From the NCBI GenBank assembly GCA_005777805.1, contig SXLG01000074.1, positions 1 through 32,113 of the forward strand: 32,113 nucleotides of DNA, written 5' to 3'. The notes beneath the pieces are model-generated. The model did no database searches. It saw only the letters and a list, made by a program, of their open reading frames with translations, and was not told where the DNA came from. Position numbers and translations under genes: made by a program. This stretch comes from Pseudomonadota bacterium (GTDB lineage Bacteria; Desulfobacterota; Binatia; UBA12015). Within the stretch, counting starts at the first letter, position 1. Every line of letters begins with the position of its first letter. Below are positions 1 to 7,860 of the stretch, piece after piece.

Positions 1-1
1 C

Positions 2-1054
2 ACCGGTGCCACCGCCGTGCAGTGCGGGCCCCACCTCGGGGCCTGGGCCGAGCAGCTCTTTGTCTTCCAGCGCACGCCGTCGTCCGTCGATGTGCGGGCC
101 AACCGTGCCACCGATCCCGAATGGGCGCAGGGTCTCGAGCCGGGCTGGCAGCGTCGGCGCATGGAAAATTTCAACACCCTGGTCTCGGGCGGATTTCAAG
201 ATGAAGATCTGGTCGCCGATGGCTGGACCGACATCATCCGCAAGCTCTTCCTCCGGATGCGCGACGTCGGCGGTGACGGTGGCCACGACGTCATGCGGAC
301 GCTGGAGCTGGCCGATTTCGAAAAGATGGAACAGATCCGGGCGCGGGTCGACACGCTGGTCACCGACCCCGGGACGGCCGCGGCCCTGAAGCCCTGGTAC
401 CGCCAGTTCTGCAAGCGTCCCTGCTTTCACGACGAGTACCTCGACACCTTCAACCGGCCCAACGTGACGCTGATCGATACCGACGGACATGGCGTGGAGC
501 GGATCACCGAGCATGGCGTGGTCGCCGGCGGGATTGAAGTCGAACTCGACTGCTTGGTCTTCGCGACGGGGTTCGAGGTCGGGACGTCGTACGCGCGGCG
601 CGCGGGCTACGAGCTCACGGGTCGCGATGGCCGCACGCTGACACAGCACTGGGCCGAGGGCATCCGGACGTTGCACGGGATGCAGAGCCGGGGTTTCCCG
701 AATTGCTTCGTGCTCGGCCCGCAGCAAGCCGGTTTCGCTGTCAACGTGCCGCATCTGCTCGATGAGCAGGCGCGCCACATCGCGCACATCCTGGGTGCGG
801 CGCGCGATCGCGGCGCGCGTACGGTCGAAGTATCACCCGAGGCCGAGGCCGAGTGGGTCGCGACGATCATCTCACTCGCGGGCATGACGCAGCAGTTTCT
901 CGAGGACTGCACGCCGGGCTACTCCAACAACGAGGGCAAGCCCGGAGAGCGCAGGAATCAGGACGGTTTCTACGGCGCGGGACCGGTGGCCTACTTCAAT
1001 CTGCTCGAAGCCTGGCGGGCCGAGGGCTCGCTGCGCGGACTCGAGCTGCGCTGA
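2..1054 (+). CDS. Flavin-containing (Baeyer-Villiger type) monooxygenase, C-terminal part, 5' truncated
   Basis: The reading frame is open from the first bases and ends at TGA 1052-1054, so about 350 C-terminal residues are visible and the start lies upstream of the window. The family uses FAD and NADPH to insert oxygen next to a ketone or to oxygenate a heteroatom. Visible marks are TGATAVQCG, which looks like the glycine-rich edge of the NADPH-binding Rossmann fold, followed by FVFQRTPSSVD, typical of cyclohexanone/steroid monooxygenase-like proteins. LVFATGFEVGT is the conserved ATGF segment late in the FAD domain, and the C-terminal FPNCFVLGPQQAGF region also fits. The N-terminal FAD GxGxxG and the BVMO fingerprint would lie outside the window, so the BVMO subclass is inferred. 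Only 9 bp separate it from the next gene, so the two are probably co-transcribed. Confidence 0.88.
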   Translation, partial: TGATAVQCGPHLGAWAEQLFVFQRTPSSVDVRANRATDPEWAQGLEPGWQRRRMENFNTLVSGGFQDEDLVADGWTDIIRKLFLRMRDVGGDGGHDVMRTLELADFEKMEQIRARVDTLVTDPGTAAALKPWYRQFCKRPCFHDEYLDTFNRPNVTLIDTDGHGVERITEHGVVAGGIEVELDCLVFATGFEVGTSYARRAGYELTGRDGRTLTQHWAEGIRTLHGMQSRGFPNCFVLGPQQAGFAVNVPHLLDEQARHIAHILGAARDRGARTVEVSPEAEAEWVATIISLAGMTQQFLEDCTPGYSNNEGKPGERRNQDGFYGAGPVAYFNLLEAWRAEGSLRGLELR

Positions 1055-1063
1055 GGAGACGGA

Positions 1064-1858
1064 ATGACGGCGAGCAACGATTTCCCGGTGCGGGTCGGCC
1101 ACATGTTGCTGACGATGGTCGAGCCGCATCGCGGCCACGAGAGAGCGTACAACCGCTGGTACGAACGCGACCACTTCTACGCCGGTTGTCTGATCAACCC
1201 GTGGCTGTTCTCGGGAGGGCGCTTCGTCGCGACGCGACCGCTCAAGGATCTACGCTTCCCCGCGGACAGTCCGATCGCGCGCCCGGATGTCCGGCGTGGT
1301 TCGTATGTTGCGCTCTACTGGATCCTCGAGGACCATTTCGACGAGTGGCGCGGATGGAGCAACGGTCAGGCGCACCGGCTCTATGAGCAGGGCCGCGGCT
1401 TCGCCGAGCGCAGCCACATCCACACGCTGCTCTACGATCTCGACCATGTGCTCTACCGCGACGCGGATCCGGTGCCGCTGGCGCTGGCGCTCGACCACGG
1501 TTTCGCGGGTTTCGTGGTGGCGACCGTCGAGCGCGGCAACGGCGTCGAGCAGTCGCGCCTGGATGCGTGGCACGCCGAGCGCTGGCCGCGTTGGATCAGG
1601 GGCACGCCGGTCGCCAACGCCTCGGTGTGGTCACCGCGCGAGCAGGGCAACGCCCCCATGGACATCCCGAAGGTCGAGAACCCGGACCGGCTCGACATGC
1701 ACCTCTTCTTCCTCGATGCGGCGGCGGCCGATTGCTGGGAGATCTTCCGTGAATGGGCGCGGGAACTCGACGTGAGCGGCCTCGGGCGGGTGAGCTTCGC
1801 CGCGCCCTGGCTCCCGACCCGAGTGGGCACCGATCTGCACAGCGACGCGCTCTGGTAG
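1064..1858 (+). CDS. EthD-like / dimeric alpha-beta barrel-type conserved protein
   Basis: 264 residues, ATG start, preceded by GAGGAGACGGA at a normal ribosome-site distance. It begins 9 bp after the monooxygenase and probably shares its transcript. The N-terminal half has the look of an EthD/dimeric ferredoxin-like barrel: an early strand (GHMLLTMVEP), then NRWYERDHFYAGCL, resembling the W-Y-x-x-D-H signature, and a later second strand-helix unit around residues 165-250 (DMHLFFLDAA). There is no signal peptide or membrane segment. Proteins of this type often sit beside oxygenases and act on or bind small hydrophobic products, but I cannot name a reaction. The fold assignment is moderate; the operon link with the BVMO is the stronger evidence. 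Confidence 0.7.
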   Translation: MTASNDFPVRVGHMLLTMVEPHRGHERAYNRWYERDHFYAGCLINPWLFSGGRFVATRPLKDLRFPADSPIARPDVRRGSYVALYWILEDHFDEWRGWSNGQAHRLYEQGRGFAERSHIHTLLYDLDHVLYRDADPVPLALALDHGFAGFVVATVERGNGVEQSRLDAWHAERWPRWIRGTPVANASVWSPREQGNAPMDIPKVENPDRLDMHLFFLDAAAADCWEIFREWARELDVSGLGRVSFAAPWLPTRVGTDLHSDALW

Positions 1859-1992
1859 GCGCCGCCGGACAACGGCTCGGCGATGTGCGCGCGCTCGACT
1901 CTGACCTGCACGGTGACGCGCGCGCGACCCAGCGCGTCACGCGGCTGTCGGCGGACGCCTCGCGCAGGGCACCCACCGCTATGGCGACGCGC
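1831..1992 (+). repeat. Weak ~71-bp tandem periodicity over the 3' end of the EthD-like gene and its downstream spacer
   Basis: The 20 bp at 1831-1850 inside the gene end resembles 1902-1921 (about 15 of 20 identical), 71 bp further on. A weaker third match lies at 1973-1992. On its own this would not be convincing in GC-rich DNA. It is listed because the spacing equals that of much clearer examples at other gene ends in this window. The rest of the 1859-2110 spacer holds nothing I recognise. Confidence 0.35.
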
Positions 1993-2110
1993 TCGGGCAC
2001 GGGGGCCGGCAACGTCTGGCCAGGCCTTGGCCGCGCCGCCCGCCCGTTCTTCTCGCCGACCCTGAGTTTGTGTTTGTGGATGGCCGCGATTCGTGGGACA
2101 ACCTGCGGCC

Positions 2111-3229
2111 ATGGCGCGAGAGAACACGGGACGTGTGAGCGGGAGCGGTGCGAGCAGCAAGGCGAGACGTGGTGCGCCCCAGGCGCGCGGTCGCGGCGGC
2201 CGGCGCCCCGTCACCGCGGGGTCACGCCAGCCGACGTATGAATCGGGAGACCGTCTGGTCCGCATGTTCGTCGCACTCCTGCAGGCACCGCAAGGGCGAG
2301 AGCAGGGCGCGCTGGCCACGGAACTCGAGATCTCGACCAAGACCGTCCGCCGCTACACCACGGTCTTGCAGCAGGCGTTCTTCGACGATCGCGGTGAGCC
2401 CCTTCTGCAGATCAGCGGGCAGGGCGACCGGCGACGACTCCGGCTCGCGCGAGAGGAGGTCGGTGGCGACGCCAACCTCTTCGAGGCTGCGGCGATGTTC
2501 TTCTCCAACGCTTCGCTGCGAGCCCTGCGCACGGGGCTCCTCGATGAGAATGTCGAGCAGCTCTGGGAGCGGCATCTCAAGAAGCTGCCGGCCGACACCC
2601 GGCGTGCGCTCGACCACCTCGAGCGGCGCTTCGTCTACGTACCCTTCGCGCCCAAGGACTACTCGAAGCACGGCGAGGTTTTCGACAAGGCGCTCTCCGC
2701 CGTGGTGCGGCGCAAGGAGCTCGCGATCCGCTATCGCAAGCCGGGCAAGCCCGTGACGCGCCACCTCTTCAAGCCCTACACCCTGCTGCTCTATCGCGAT
2801 GCGCTCTACCTGCTCGGCGAGTCCAACCGCCACCGCAAGCCGATCTATCTCGCCCTCGATCGGATCGAGAACTGCGAGCGGACAGGCAGTGAATTCAGTC
2901 TGCCCCGCGACTACGACCCGGCCGCGCTCACGCGCGGCGTCTTCGGAATCTGGGAGGGGCCAGAGAGCGAGGTCGTGCTCAAGCTGCGCGGGCGGGCCGC
3001 CGAGCAGATGGCCGAGCGACGCATCGATCCGCGCCAGATCTTCGAGCGGACGCGCGGCGGAGACGCGGTGCTCAAGCTGCGGACGCGGGGCTGGCAGGAA
3101 CTCGCCTGGTGGATCCTCTCGTACGGCCAGGATGTCGAGGTGGTCGCGCCGCCCGAGCTGCGAGCCTACGTCGCCGCCGAGGTCCGCGGCGCGGCCCGGC
3201 GTTACGCGCGTGAGGAAGCGCGGGTCTGA
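2111..3229 (+). CDS. WYL-domain helix-turn-helix transcriptional regulator
   Basis: 372 residues from ATG 2111. A GTG at 2093 is an alternative start with no better ribosome site. The first ~40 residues are basic and disordered. A winged helix-turn-helix follows at about residues 45-95 (ALATELEISTKTVRRYTTVL), matching the HTH that precedes WYL domains. A WYL-type ligand-sensing domain spans about 185-260 (RRKELAIRYRKPG, then TLLLYRDALYLLGES), with a C-terminal extension containing WWILSYGQDVEVVAPPELRAYV, as in YafY-like regulators. WYL domains are thought to bind nucleic acid or nucleotide ligands and control stress, DNA-damage or phage-defence genes. It stands alone here, with no defence genes visible in the window, so its target is unknown. 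Confidence 0.9.
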   Translation: MARENTGRVSGSGASSKARRGAPQARGRGGRRPVTAGSRQPTYESGDRLVRMFVALLQAPQGREQGALATELEISTKTVRRYTTVLQQAFFDDRGEPLLQISGQGDRRRLRLAREEVGGDANLFEAAAMFFSNASLRALRTGLLDENVEQLWERHLKKLPADTRRALDHLERRFVYVPFAPKDYSKHGEVFDKALSAVVRRKELAIRYRKPGKPVTRHLFKPYTLLLYRDALYLLGESNRHRKPIYLALDRIENCERTGSEFSLPRDYDPAALTRGVFGIWEGPESEVVLKLRGRAAEQMAERRIDPRQIFERTRGGDAVLKLRTRGWQELAWWILSYGQDVEVVAPPELRAYVAAEVRGAARRYAREEARV

Positions 3230-3283
3230 GGCAGCTCGAAGTCGCAAGCCGAAGCGACGCCCGCGGGACGCTTCTGCTGGCGG

Positions 3284-3395
3284 CCCGAGGGGGGTCTTTC
3301 CTCGACCTGCCGCTGTGTCGGAGAGGGCGGGTCGCCTTCTACGGGAATCTCACAACCCGCGAGGGGCGTGTTCCCTCGACCTGCCGCCGTGTCGG
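3284..3395 (+). repeat. 74-bp-spaced tandem duplication in the WYL/diiron spacer
   Basis: Positions 3284-3321 and 3358-3395 match at 33 of 38 bases with an offset of exactly 74 bp; the shared core is CTCGACCTGCCG followed by GTGTCGG. A GAAGCG...CGCCCGCGGG block at 3251 recurs at 3400, roughly two steps away. The duplication lies between the end of the WYL gene and the convergent diiron gene. The rest of 3230-3515 shows no gene. Confidence 0.75.
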
Positions 3396-3515
3396 GGCCG
3401 AAGCGTCTGACGCCCGCGGGCCGTGCCTCAGAGTCGGTGCAGGAATCCCGGAAGCGCGATGCCCATCACCCCCGCCCCCTCTTGCGCCGGCAAGCGGGGA
3501 TAAATGAACGCTTAC

Positions 3516-4547
3516 TCAGGCGAAGCCGAGCTCGCGATCGAGCGAGTCGACATCGACGTCCTCGAACTTCAGGATGTCGAGTTCCTCGAAGGCACGCCGC
3601 ACCTTGGGCGTCAGCAGGCCGAGCTTCTTCAGATTCGGGACGATGCGCTGGAAGAGCATGCCGCGGAAGAGCCGGCCGGTGGCCGAGGCGAGCACGGTCT
3701 CCTGGAGAGCCTTGGCGTCCCAGCCCATGGCGTCGGCGATCTGGCCGCCGACCAGCCGGTCGCGCATCAGACGTGAGGCGTAGATCACGAAATCCTCGCG
3801 GTCGGCGAGCTCGTTGGCGGGCATGTCGCGGTAGTGGTCGCGCAGCGAGAGCACGCCGAAGGCGACGTGCCGCGCTTCGTCGCGCATGACGTACTTCAGC
3901 AACTCCTTCAGCAGGGGCTCCTGACAGAGTACGAACAGGTTTCCGAAGGCGGCCATGGCGAGCCCTTCGATCAGGATCTGCATGCCGAGATACTTGAAGT
4001 CCCAGCGCGAGTCGCAGGCGGTCGCGTCAAGTAGTTCACGGAGGCTGGGATTGATGGGCCACTGCCACTCGAGCTTCTCGCGCAGGTAGCGCGAGAAGAC
4101 CTCGACGTGCCGTGCTTCGTCCATGGTCTGCGAGCCGGCGTAGTACTTGGCGTCCATCCACGGCACGCCGCCGACGAGCTGGGAGGCGATGACCAGTGCA
4201 CCCTGCTCGCCGTGCATGAACTGCGAGAGCTGCATCGCGATCTGGGCGTGGCGCAGACGGGCCCGCTCGCGGGCATTGAGCTTGTGAAAGGGCGCGAAGT
4301 CGTTGAGCGGGTTCAGACCCTCCGGCAGGATCTCGCTCTCGGGATCGACCTGCGTCTCCCAGGGTAACTGGGTCGTCGCGTTCCACTGCTCGCGCTTGGC
4401 CTTCTCGTAGAGGTCGTGCAGACCATCCTTGGTGCTGGTGTAGTCCCAGACGAAATTGGTGTCGTACGAGGCCAGTACGGTGTCCATGGATTGCTCGAGG
4501 ACATCGAGCTGATTGGTGCGGTCTGCTGCGCCTGCGGTCGCCTGCAT
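3516..4547 (-). CDS. Ferritin-like diiron oxygenase-type protein (paralogue 1)
   Basis: 343 residues. ATG 4547 was chosen because GGAGG lies 6 bp upstream; longer upstream frames lack a start context. The four-helix diiron ligand set is complete: Glu114 (HGEQGA), Glu144-x-x-His147 (DEARH), Glu194 (LIEGLAM) and Glu224-x-x-His227 (DEARH). This is the pattern of ribonucleotide-reductase R2-like/AurF-type oxygenases and oxidases, which activate O2 at a two-iron site. There is no signal peptide, so it is probably cytoplasmic. It is a clear paralogue of the diiron protein at 6359-7459, with the same ligand motifs in the same order. A TetR gene lies divergently upstream. The substrate cannot be read from sequence; N-oxygenation or hydrocarbon oxidation are possible but unproven. 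Confidence 0.87.
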   Translation of the reverse strand: MQATAGAADRTNQLDVLEQSMDTVLASYDTNFVWDYTSTKDGLHDLYEKAKREQWNATTQLPWETQVDPESEILPEGLNPLNDFAPFHKLNARERARLRHAQIAMQLSQFMHGEQGALVIASQLVGGVPWMDAKYYAGSQTMDEARHVEVFSRYLREKLEWQWPINPSLRELLDATACDSRWDFKYLGMQILIEGLAMAAFGNLFVLCQEPLLKELLKYVMRDEARHVAFGVLSLRDHYRDMPANELADREDFVIYASRLMRDRLVGGQIADAMGWDAKALQETVLASATGRLFRGMLFQRIVPNLKKLGLLTPKVRRAFEELDILKFEDVDVDSLDRELGFA

Positions 4548-4916
4548 CGAGAGCCTCCGTTGAGATTGCGAATCGCGAACTCGTCCGGAGGGGGGCCACT
4601 GCTTGCGGTCGCGGCAGGCCACCCGAAGGATCGAGGCTCGGAGTATGACGAAAGCGTTCGCCCCAGGCAACGAATACGACGTCGGTTTCGGTTTTATTCC
4701 GCCTGCCGGCGTGATAGCTGGCCCGAGGTGCCGGGACGATCCGAGAAGAGCGGCGCGGGCCTCCGGGGACCGACCGGGCACGCTGCGGGGACCGGAGCCG
4801 CCGCGACCGGCGCGGGCCTCCCCGGGCTGACCGGGCGCGGCGCGGGGCGCCTGGCGGGCCTGGCCCAGCCGGCCCGAGCCTTGGGTGATGTCTCGCCCAA
4901 GCGCAGAGGTCGGGCG
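4548..4916. other. Divergent spacer between diiron gene 1 and TetR 1, with 57-bp direct repeats
   Basis: A 369-bp region that should hold both promoters. 4752-4790 and 4809-4847 are direct repeats offset by 57 bp (about 32 of 39 identical, first 13 bases exact). The TetR frame is open back through this segment, where it would read as a Gly/Ala-rich 19-residue repeat, so part of it could be coding if translation starts upstream at GTG 4728. I found no convincing long operator dyad here, only the 8-bp palindrome CGACGTCG near 4679. Confidence 0.5.
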
Positions 4917-5519
4917 GTGCGGGTGCCGACGCAGGCCCGGGCGCTGCGTACCCGCGAGAAGATCCTGACCGCCGCCGTCGAGTGCTTCGAGAGCACGGGC
5001 TTTGACGAGACCACGACGGCGATGATCGCCGGCCGGGCCGGAATCGGCGTCGGGACGCTTTACGGCTACTTCCGCGACAAGCGCGAAATACTGATCGAGC
5101 TTCTCGACCGGACGGTGGCCGTGGTCGGCCGGATGGTGGTCGAGCGTCTTGCCGCAGCGCGCGTGGACCAGAGCGATCCGCGGCGGGTGGTTCGCGACTT
5201 GATCGATGCCGTCTTTCATATCCACCACACCTCGCCCGGTCTGCAGCGCATCCTCTGGGAGCGCTACTTCAAGGACGAGACCTTTCGTGCGCTCTACGAG
5301 GAGATCCGCACGCGGACGCGGCTTGCGATCGAGGGTTTCATCGACGCGCTCGACGCGCAGGGAATGCTGCGCAAGATCGACCGTGAGCACGCGCCTTTCG
5401 TGCTGCTGAACGCCGTGCAGTGGAACGCGACGCAGGCGTTGCTGAGCGAGGACGAGGCGACGATCGACGCCACCGCGCGGACCACGGCCGAGATGGTGGC
5501 GGCCTACCTCTTCCGCTGA
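4917..5519 (+). CDS. TetR-family transcriptional regulator (TetR 1)
   Basis: About 200 residues if translation starts at GTG 4917, which has AGAGG 8 bp upstream and gives a normal family length. GTG 4923, TTG 4881 and GTG 4728 are alternatives, since the frame is open much further upstream. The DNA-binding helix-turn-helix is clear: REKILTAAVECFESTGF, then TTTAMIAGRAGIGVGTLYGYF with the FRDK that follows in TetR proteins. The C-terminal ligand domain is generic and ends VAAYLFR. It is divergent from diiron gene 1 (start to start 369 bp), the usual arrangement for a repressor controlling its neighbour and itself. Its 3' end, including the stop codon, is duplicated 71 bp downstream. Confidence 0.85.
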   Translation: MRVPTQARALRTREKILTAAVECFESTGFDETTTAMIAGRAGIGVGTLYGYFRDKREILIELLDRTVAVVGRMVVERLAAARVDQSDPRRVVRDLIDAVFHIHHTSPGLQRILWERYFKDETFRALYEEIRTRTRLAIEGFIDALDAQGMLRKIDREHAPFVLLNAVQWNATQALLSEDEATIDATARTTAEMVAAYLFR

Positions 5520-5606
5520 CGCGAGCCGGCTGGCGAAGGCGGGGACCCCGCCGCCTCGTCGAGGTGGTGGCGGCTGATCTCTTCTGCTGACGTCGGGAGA
5601 GTGGCG
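5490..5606 (+). repeat. 71-bp-spaced duplication of the TetR 1 gene end
   Basis: 5490-5521 (last codons plus the TGA stop) and 5561-5592 match at 27 of 32 bases with a 71-bp offset. A TGGCG block at 5531 recurs at 5602 with the same offset, so the duplicated unit spans at least 45 bp. The second copy keeps the stop triplet but has no gene before it. This is one of the cleanest examples of the 71-74 bp pattern seen through the window. Confidence 0.85.
5538..5552. terminator. GC-rich perfect dyad between convergent TetR genes
   Basis: GGCGGGG-A-CCCCGCC is a 7-bp-arm inverted repeat about 20 bp after the TetR 1 stop and 67 bp before the TetR 2 stop on the other strand. It could fold as a short hairpin on either transcript. 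There is no U-run, so intrinsic termination is only a suggestion. Confidence 0.35.
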
Positions 5607-5618
5607 TGGCTGTGTGAT

Positions 5619-6341
5619 TCAGAACGCCGCGAGCGTGGCCCCGATCAGCGCTTCCAGCTCGTCCTCGGCCGCGGGTCGGCGTGCCAGCACGCGGCCCATT
5701 TCGATGCCGGTGGCGACGAGGAGGAGCGCCCGGCCGCGATCGCCGGCCGCGGGCACGGCGGAGTGTCGGAGCTCGGCCAGGCTTCGCGCGACCTCGTCGA
5801 CAAGGACAAAATGTGCCGCACCCCCCAGTGCCGGGCCGCCCTCGACCAGGAGTCGCGCCCGGTCGAGGTCGGAGCGCCAGATGTCCACGGCGAGCCGGAG
5901 CGCCCGCTCGATGGAGCCGCGCAGCTCGCGGTCGGAGGAGAGATCTGCGCGCCAGCGGGTCAGCAGCTCGCGTGAGGTGTCGCGCGCGATCGCTTCGTAG
6001 GCGTCGCGCTTGTCACGGAAGTGCAAATAGAAAGTTCCGGCGGCGACGTCGGCGACGCGTGCCATCTCGGCGGTGGTCGCGCCGTCGTAGCCGCGCTGGC
6101 GGAAGACCTCGAGCGCAGCTCGCGCCAGGCGGGTTCGCGTGGCGTTGCGCTGCCGCGAGCGGCGGCCGTCTGCCGCCCCTCCCGAGCCCCGAATCGGGCC
6201 GGCCTCGACGCCCGGTAGTGCTGCGGGTGCCGCATCGAGGTCGCGGACGAGCGGCAGCGCCGCCGGGCGCAAGGCTCGGGCTCGCCCCGCTTCGGACGAT
6301 CCCTTTGCTGTCGCCGGCCGCATCCGCCCGGTCTTTCTCAC
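5619..6341 (-). CDS. TetR-family transcriptional regulator (TetR 2)
   Basis: 240 residues from GTG 6341, which has GGAGAG about 9 bp upstream; ATG 6323 is an alternative with a poorer site. The helix-turn-helix sits at about residues 75-115 (LARAALEVFRQRGYDGATT, then DVAAGTFYLHFRDKRD), after an unusually long basic/Ala-Pro-rich N-terminal tail of about 60 residues. The remainder is a typical effector-binding domain. It begins 17 bp after the stop of diiron gene 2 on the same strand, so the pair forms an operon and the regulator is expected to control its own transcription through the dyad at 7471-7527. The ligand is unknown. Confidence 0.88.
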   Translation of the reverse strand: MRKTGRMRPATAKGSSEAGRARALRPAALPLVRDLDAAPAALPGVEAGPIRGSGGAADGRRSRQRNATRTRLARAALEVFRQRGYDGATTAEMARVADVAAGTFYLHFRDKRDAYEAIARDTSRELLTRWRADLSSDRELRGSIERALRLAVDIWRSDLDRARLLVEGGPALGGAAHFVLVDEVARSLAELRHSAVPAAGDRGRALLLVATGIEMGRVLARRPAAEDELEALIGATLAAF

Positions 6342-6358
6342 CGCGGGTCTCTCCGGGC

Positions 6359-7459
6359 CTAGGAGACCAGCTTGTGGACGATTTTGCGCTTGGTGGCGTT
6401 GATCTGGCGCAGGTCCTCGATGCCCTCGTCGGCGATATCATCCCCGGCGAGTCGGTCGCCCTCGCGGCGGAGATCGTCCATGTCGACCCACGCGCCGTAC
6501 TGCGCGCGGGTGCGCTCGGTGATGATGCCGGCCTGGTCGAGGGTCTTGATCAACGTGCGGAAGACGTTGGTCGACTGCTTCATCAGGCGGCGGCGGTCGC
6601 CGTCGTTGAAAGCTTCGGCGATGGCGTCGCGCACCCACTCCCACTCGAGGCCGTAGCGCGGGTAGATCAGTCGCTTCTGTTGCGCATTGACCAGATTGAA
6701 GAGCAGGCGCTGGAAGCATTCGAGCGCCCAGTCCTCGACGCGGGCGTGCTCCTCGGCGTTGAGATCGGGCAGCACGCTATGCGCCCAGATCTTGCCGAAG
6801 CGGTGATGGAAAGCCTCGTCGGTCATGATGAGCTGACAGAGGCGGCGCAGGGTGGGGTCGAGGGAGCGCGAATAAAGCGAGGTGAAGGAGCCCATGGCCA
6901 GGCCCTCGATCAACATCTGCATGCCGATGATCTTCTTGTAGACCTGCTCGCTCGAGACGATGTCGCAGAGCAGGTCGCGGATCGTGTCGCCGACCGGGAA
7001 GACGTTGCCATCGAAGCGCGATTTCATGTAGAGCGTGAAGGCGTGGACGTGGCGGGCCTCCTCGCGCACCTGGTTGGCGGCGTATTCCTGCGCACCGGGG
7101 TCGAGGAAGATTTCGCAGAGGCTCGCCGACAGGCTGAGCGCCCCCTGCTCGCCGTGCAGCAGGTTCGAGATGAACCAGCACGACACATCGTCGACGAACT
7201 GGCGGCGCTGGCCGCCGTCGAGCCGGTCCCAGACGGCGGTGTTGGCCTCGACGATGAAATCTTCGGGCAGGACGTCGAGGTCTTTCGGCCGCGCCGACTT
7301 CAGGTCGATGTAGTCGGGATCCTCGGGATTCCAGAAGTGTTCTTCGGTGCGGGCGATGATCTCCTCGAAATCGCTCGAGCGCTGGAAGTAGCGCGGGATC
7401 TCGATCATCGCGGGGAAATTGTCCCGTGACGCGGTGCGGTACGCCGGATCGTTGGCCAT
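6359..7459 (-). CDS. Ferritin-like diiron oxygenase-type protein (paralogue 2)
   Basis: 366 residues; ATG 7459 is set by AGGAGG 4 bp upstream. The diiron ligands are Glu104 (HGEQGA), Glu134-x-x-His137 (EEARH), Glu185 (LIEGLAM) and Glu215-x-x-His218 (DEAFH), giving the same six-ligand order as the paralogue at 3516-4547. Conserved neighbours GMQMLIEGLAM and the HGEQGAL block confirm common descent, while the N-terminal ~90 and C-terminal ~130 residues have diverged. It is predicted cytoplasmic and to use O2 at a di-iron centre; substrate unknown. It is first in an operon with TetR 2. The linked pairing of each copy with a TetR gene points to duplication of a regulated cassette, followed by rearrangement of the regulator. 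Confidence 0.87.
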   Translation of the reverse strand: MANDPAYRTASRDNFPAMIEIPRYFQRSSDFEEIIARTEEHFWNPEDPDYIDLKSARPKDLDVLPEDFIVEANTAVWDRLDGGQRRQFVDDVSCWFISNLLHGEQGALSLSASLCEIFLDPGAQEYAANQVREEARHVHAFTLYMKSRFDGNVFPVGDTIRDLLCDIVSSEQVYKKIIGMQMLIEGLAMGSFTSLYSRSLDPTLRRLCQLIMTDEAFHHRFGKIWAHSVLPDLNAEEHARVEDWALECFQRLLFNLVNAQQKRLIYPRYGLEWEWVRDAIAEAFNDGDRRRLMKQSTNVFRTLIKTLDQAGIITERTRAQYGAWVDMDDLRREGDRLAGDDIADEGIEDLRQINATKRKIVHKLVS

Positions 7460-7470
7460 GAAACCTCCTG

Positions 7471-7527
7471 CTGGACTCGCCTGTCCAGTGACTGAGGGAT
7501 TCTCATCAATGAGGCCCCCTCAGTCAA
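7471..7527 (-). promoter_or_regulatory. Promoter with nested operator dyads for the diiron 2-TetR 2 operon
   Basis: A 38-bp dyad at 7489-7526 has 10-bp perfect outer arms (TGACTGAGGG / CCCTCAGTCA) and 5-bp perfect inner arms (CTCAT / ATGAG), all sharing one centre at 7507.5. A second dyad, CTGGAC / GTCCAG, abuts it at 7471-7488, next to the ribosome site. Read on the minus strand, TTGACT (7522-7527) and GAGAAT (7499-7504) are separated by exactly 17 bp, giving a sigma70-like promoter inside the dyad. A TetR dimer pair bound here would block RNA polymerase. The natural candidate is TetR 2, encoded in the same operon. Confidence 0.72.
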
Positions 7528-7860
7528 GGGGCCCCCGGTCGTGGCCGCGCCCGCGGAGATCGCGCTCGCCGGTGCGATTTCGCTGGCGTTCCAGGGCGCC
7601 TCGGGTCGCACGCCCGCGGCCTTCCACGGGCGGGGCGAAGTTCCCAGTGGGGGAAGCGGCAGCGCCGGCCCAGCAGATCTCACGCCCGCGACCTTGCACG
7701 GGCGGGGCGAGGGCGCGGAGGCCCGCCGGCGGGTCGAGGTCGTAGCGCCCGCGCTGCCGCCGCGAGCCCGGCCTGAAGTGGGCGAACTTGCGGCTCTGGT
7801 GGGCCGGTCCGGTCGCGTTGCCGAGACTCTTCTGGCTAGCTGCGCAACCGGGAGGGCCTC
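7528..7860. repeat. Gene-free spacer with 72-bp-spaced duplicated hairpin elements
   Basis: No gene seen. 7609-7640 and 7681-7712 match at 29 of 32 bases with an offset of exactly 72 bp. Each copy contains CGCCCG...CGGGCG arms around a 10-base loop, so each could form a small GC-rich hairpin in RNA. The spacer separates the divergent diiron 2 promoter from the DoxX gene, so it may also carry the DoxX promoter, though I see no convincing -35/-10 pair. It belongs to the family of 71-74 bp duplications described in the findings. Confidence 0.7.

Noticed and set aside
4548-5390. N-terminal extension of diiron protein 1 to more than 600 residues
   Set aside because: It would run antisense through the TetR 1 gene; ATG 4547 has a strong ribosome site and gives the family length.
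5681-7429. 582-codon plus-strand frame over TetR 2 and diiron gene 2
   Set aside because: Antisense to two clear protein families; composition is biased and no motif is recognisable.
7609-7712. CRISPR-like spaced repeats
   Set aside because: Only two imperfect copies, repeat and spacer are not separable, and there are no cas genes; it fits the 72-bp tandem duplication pattern instead.
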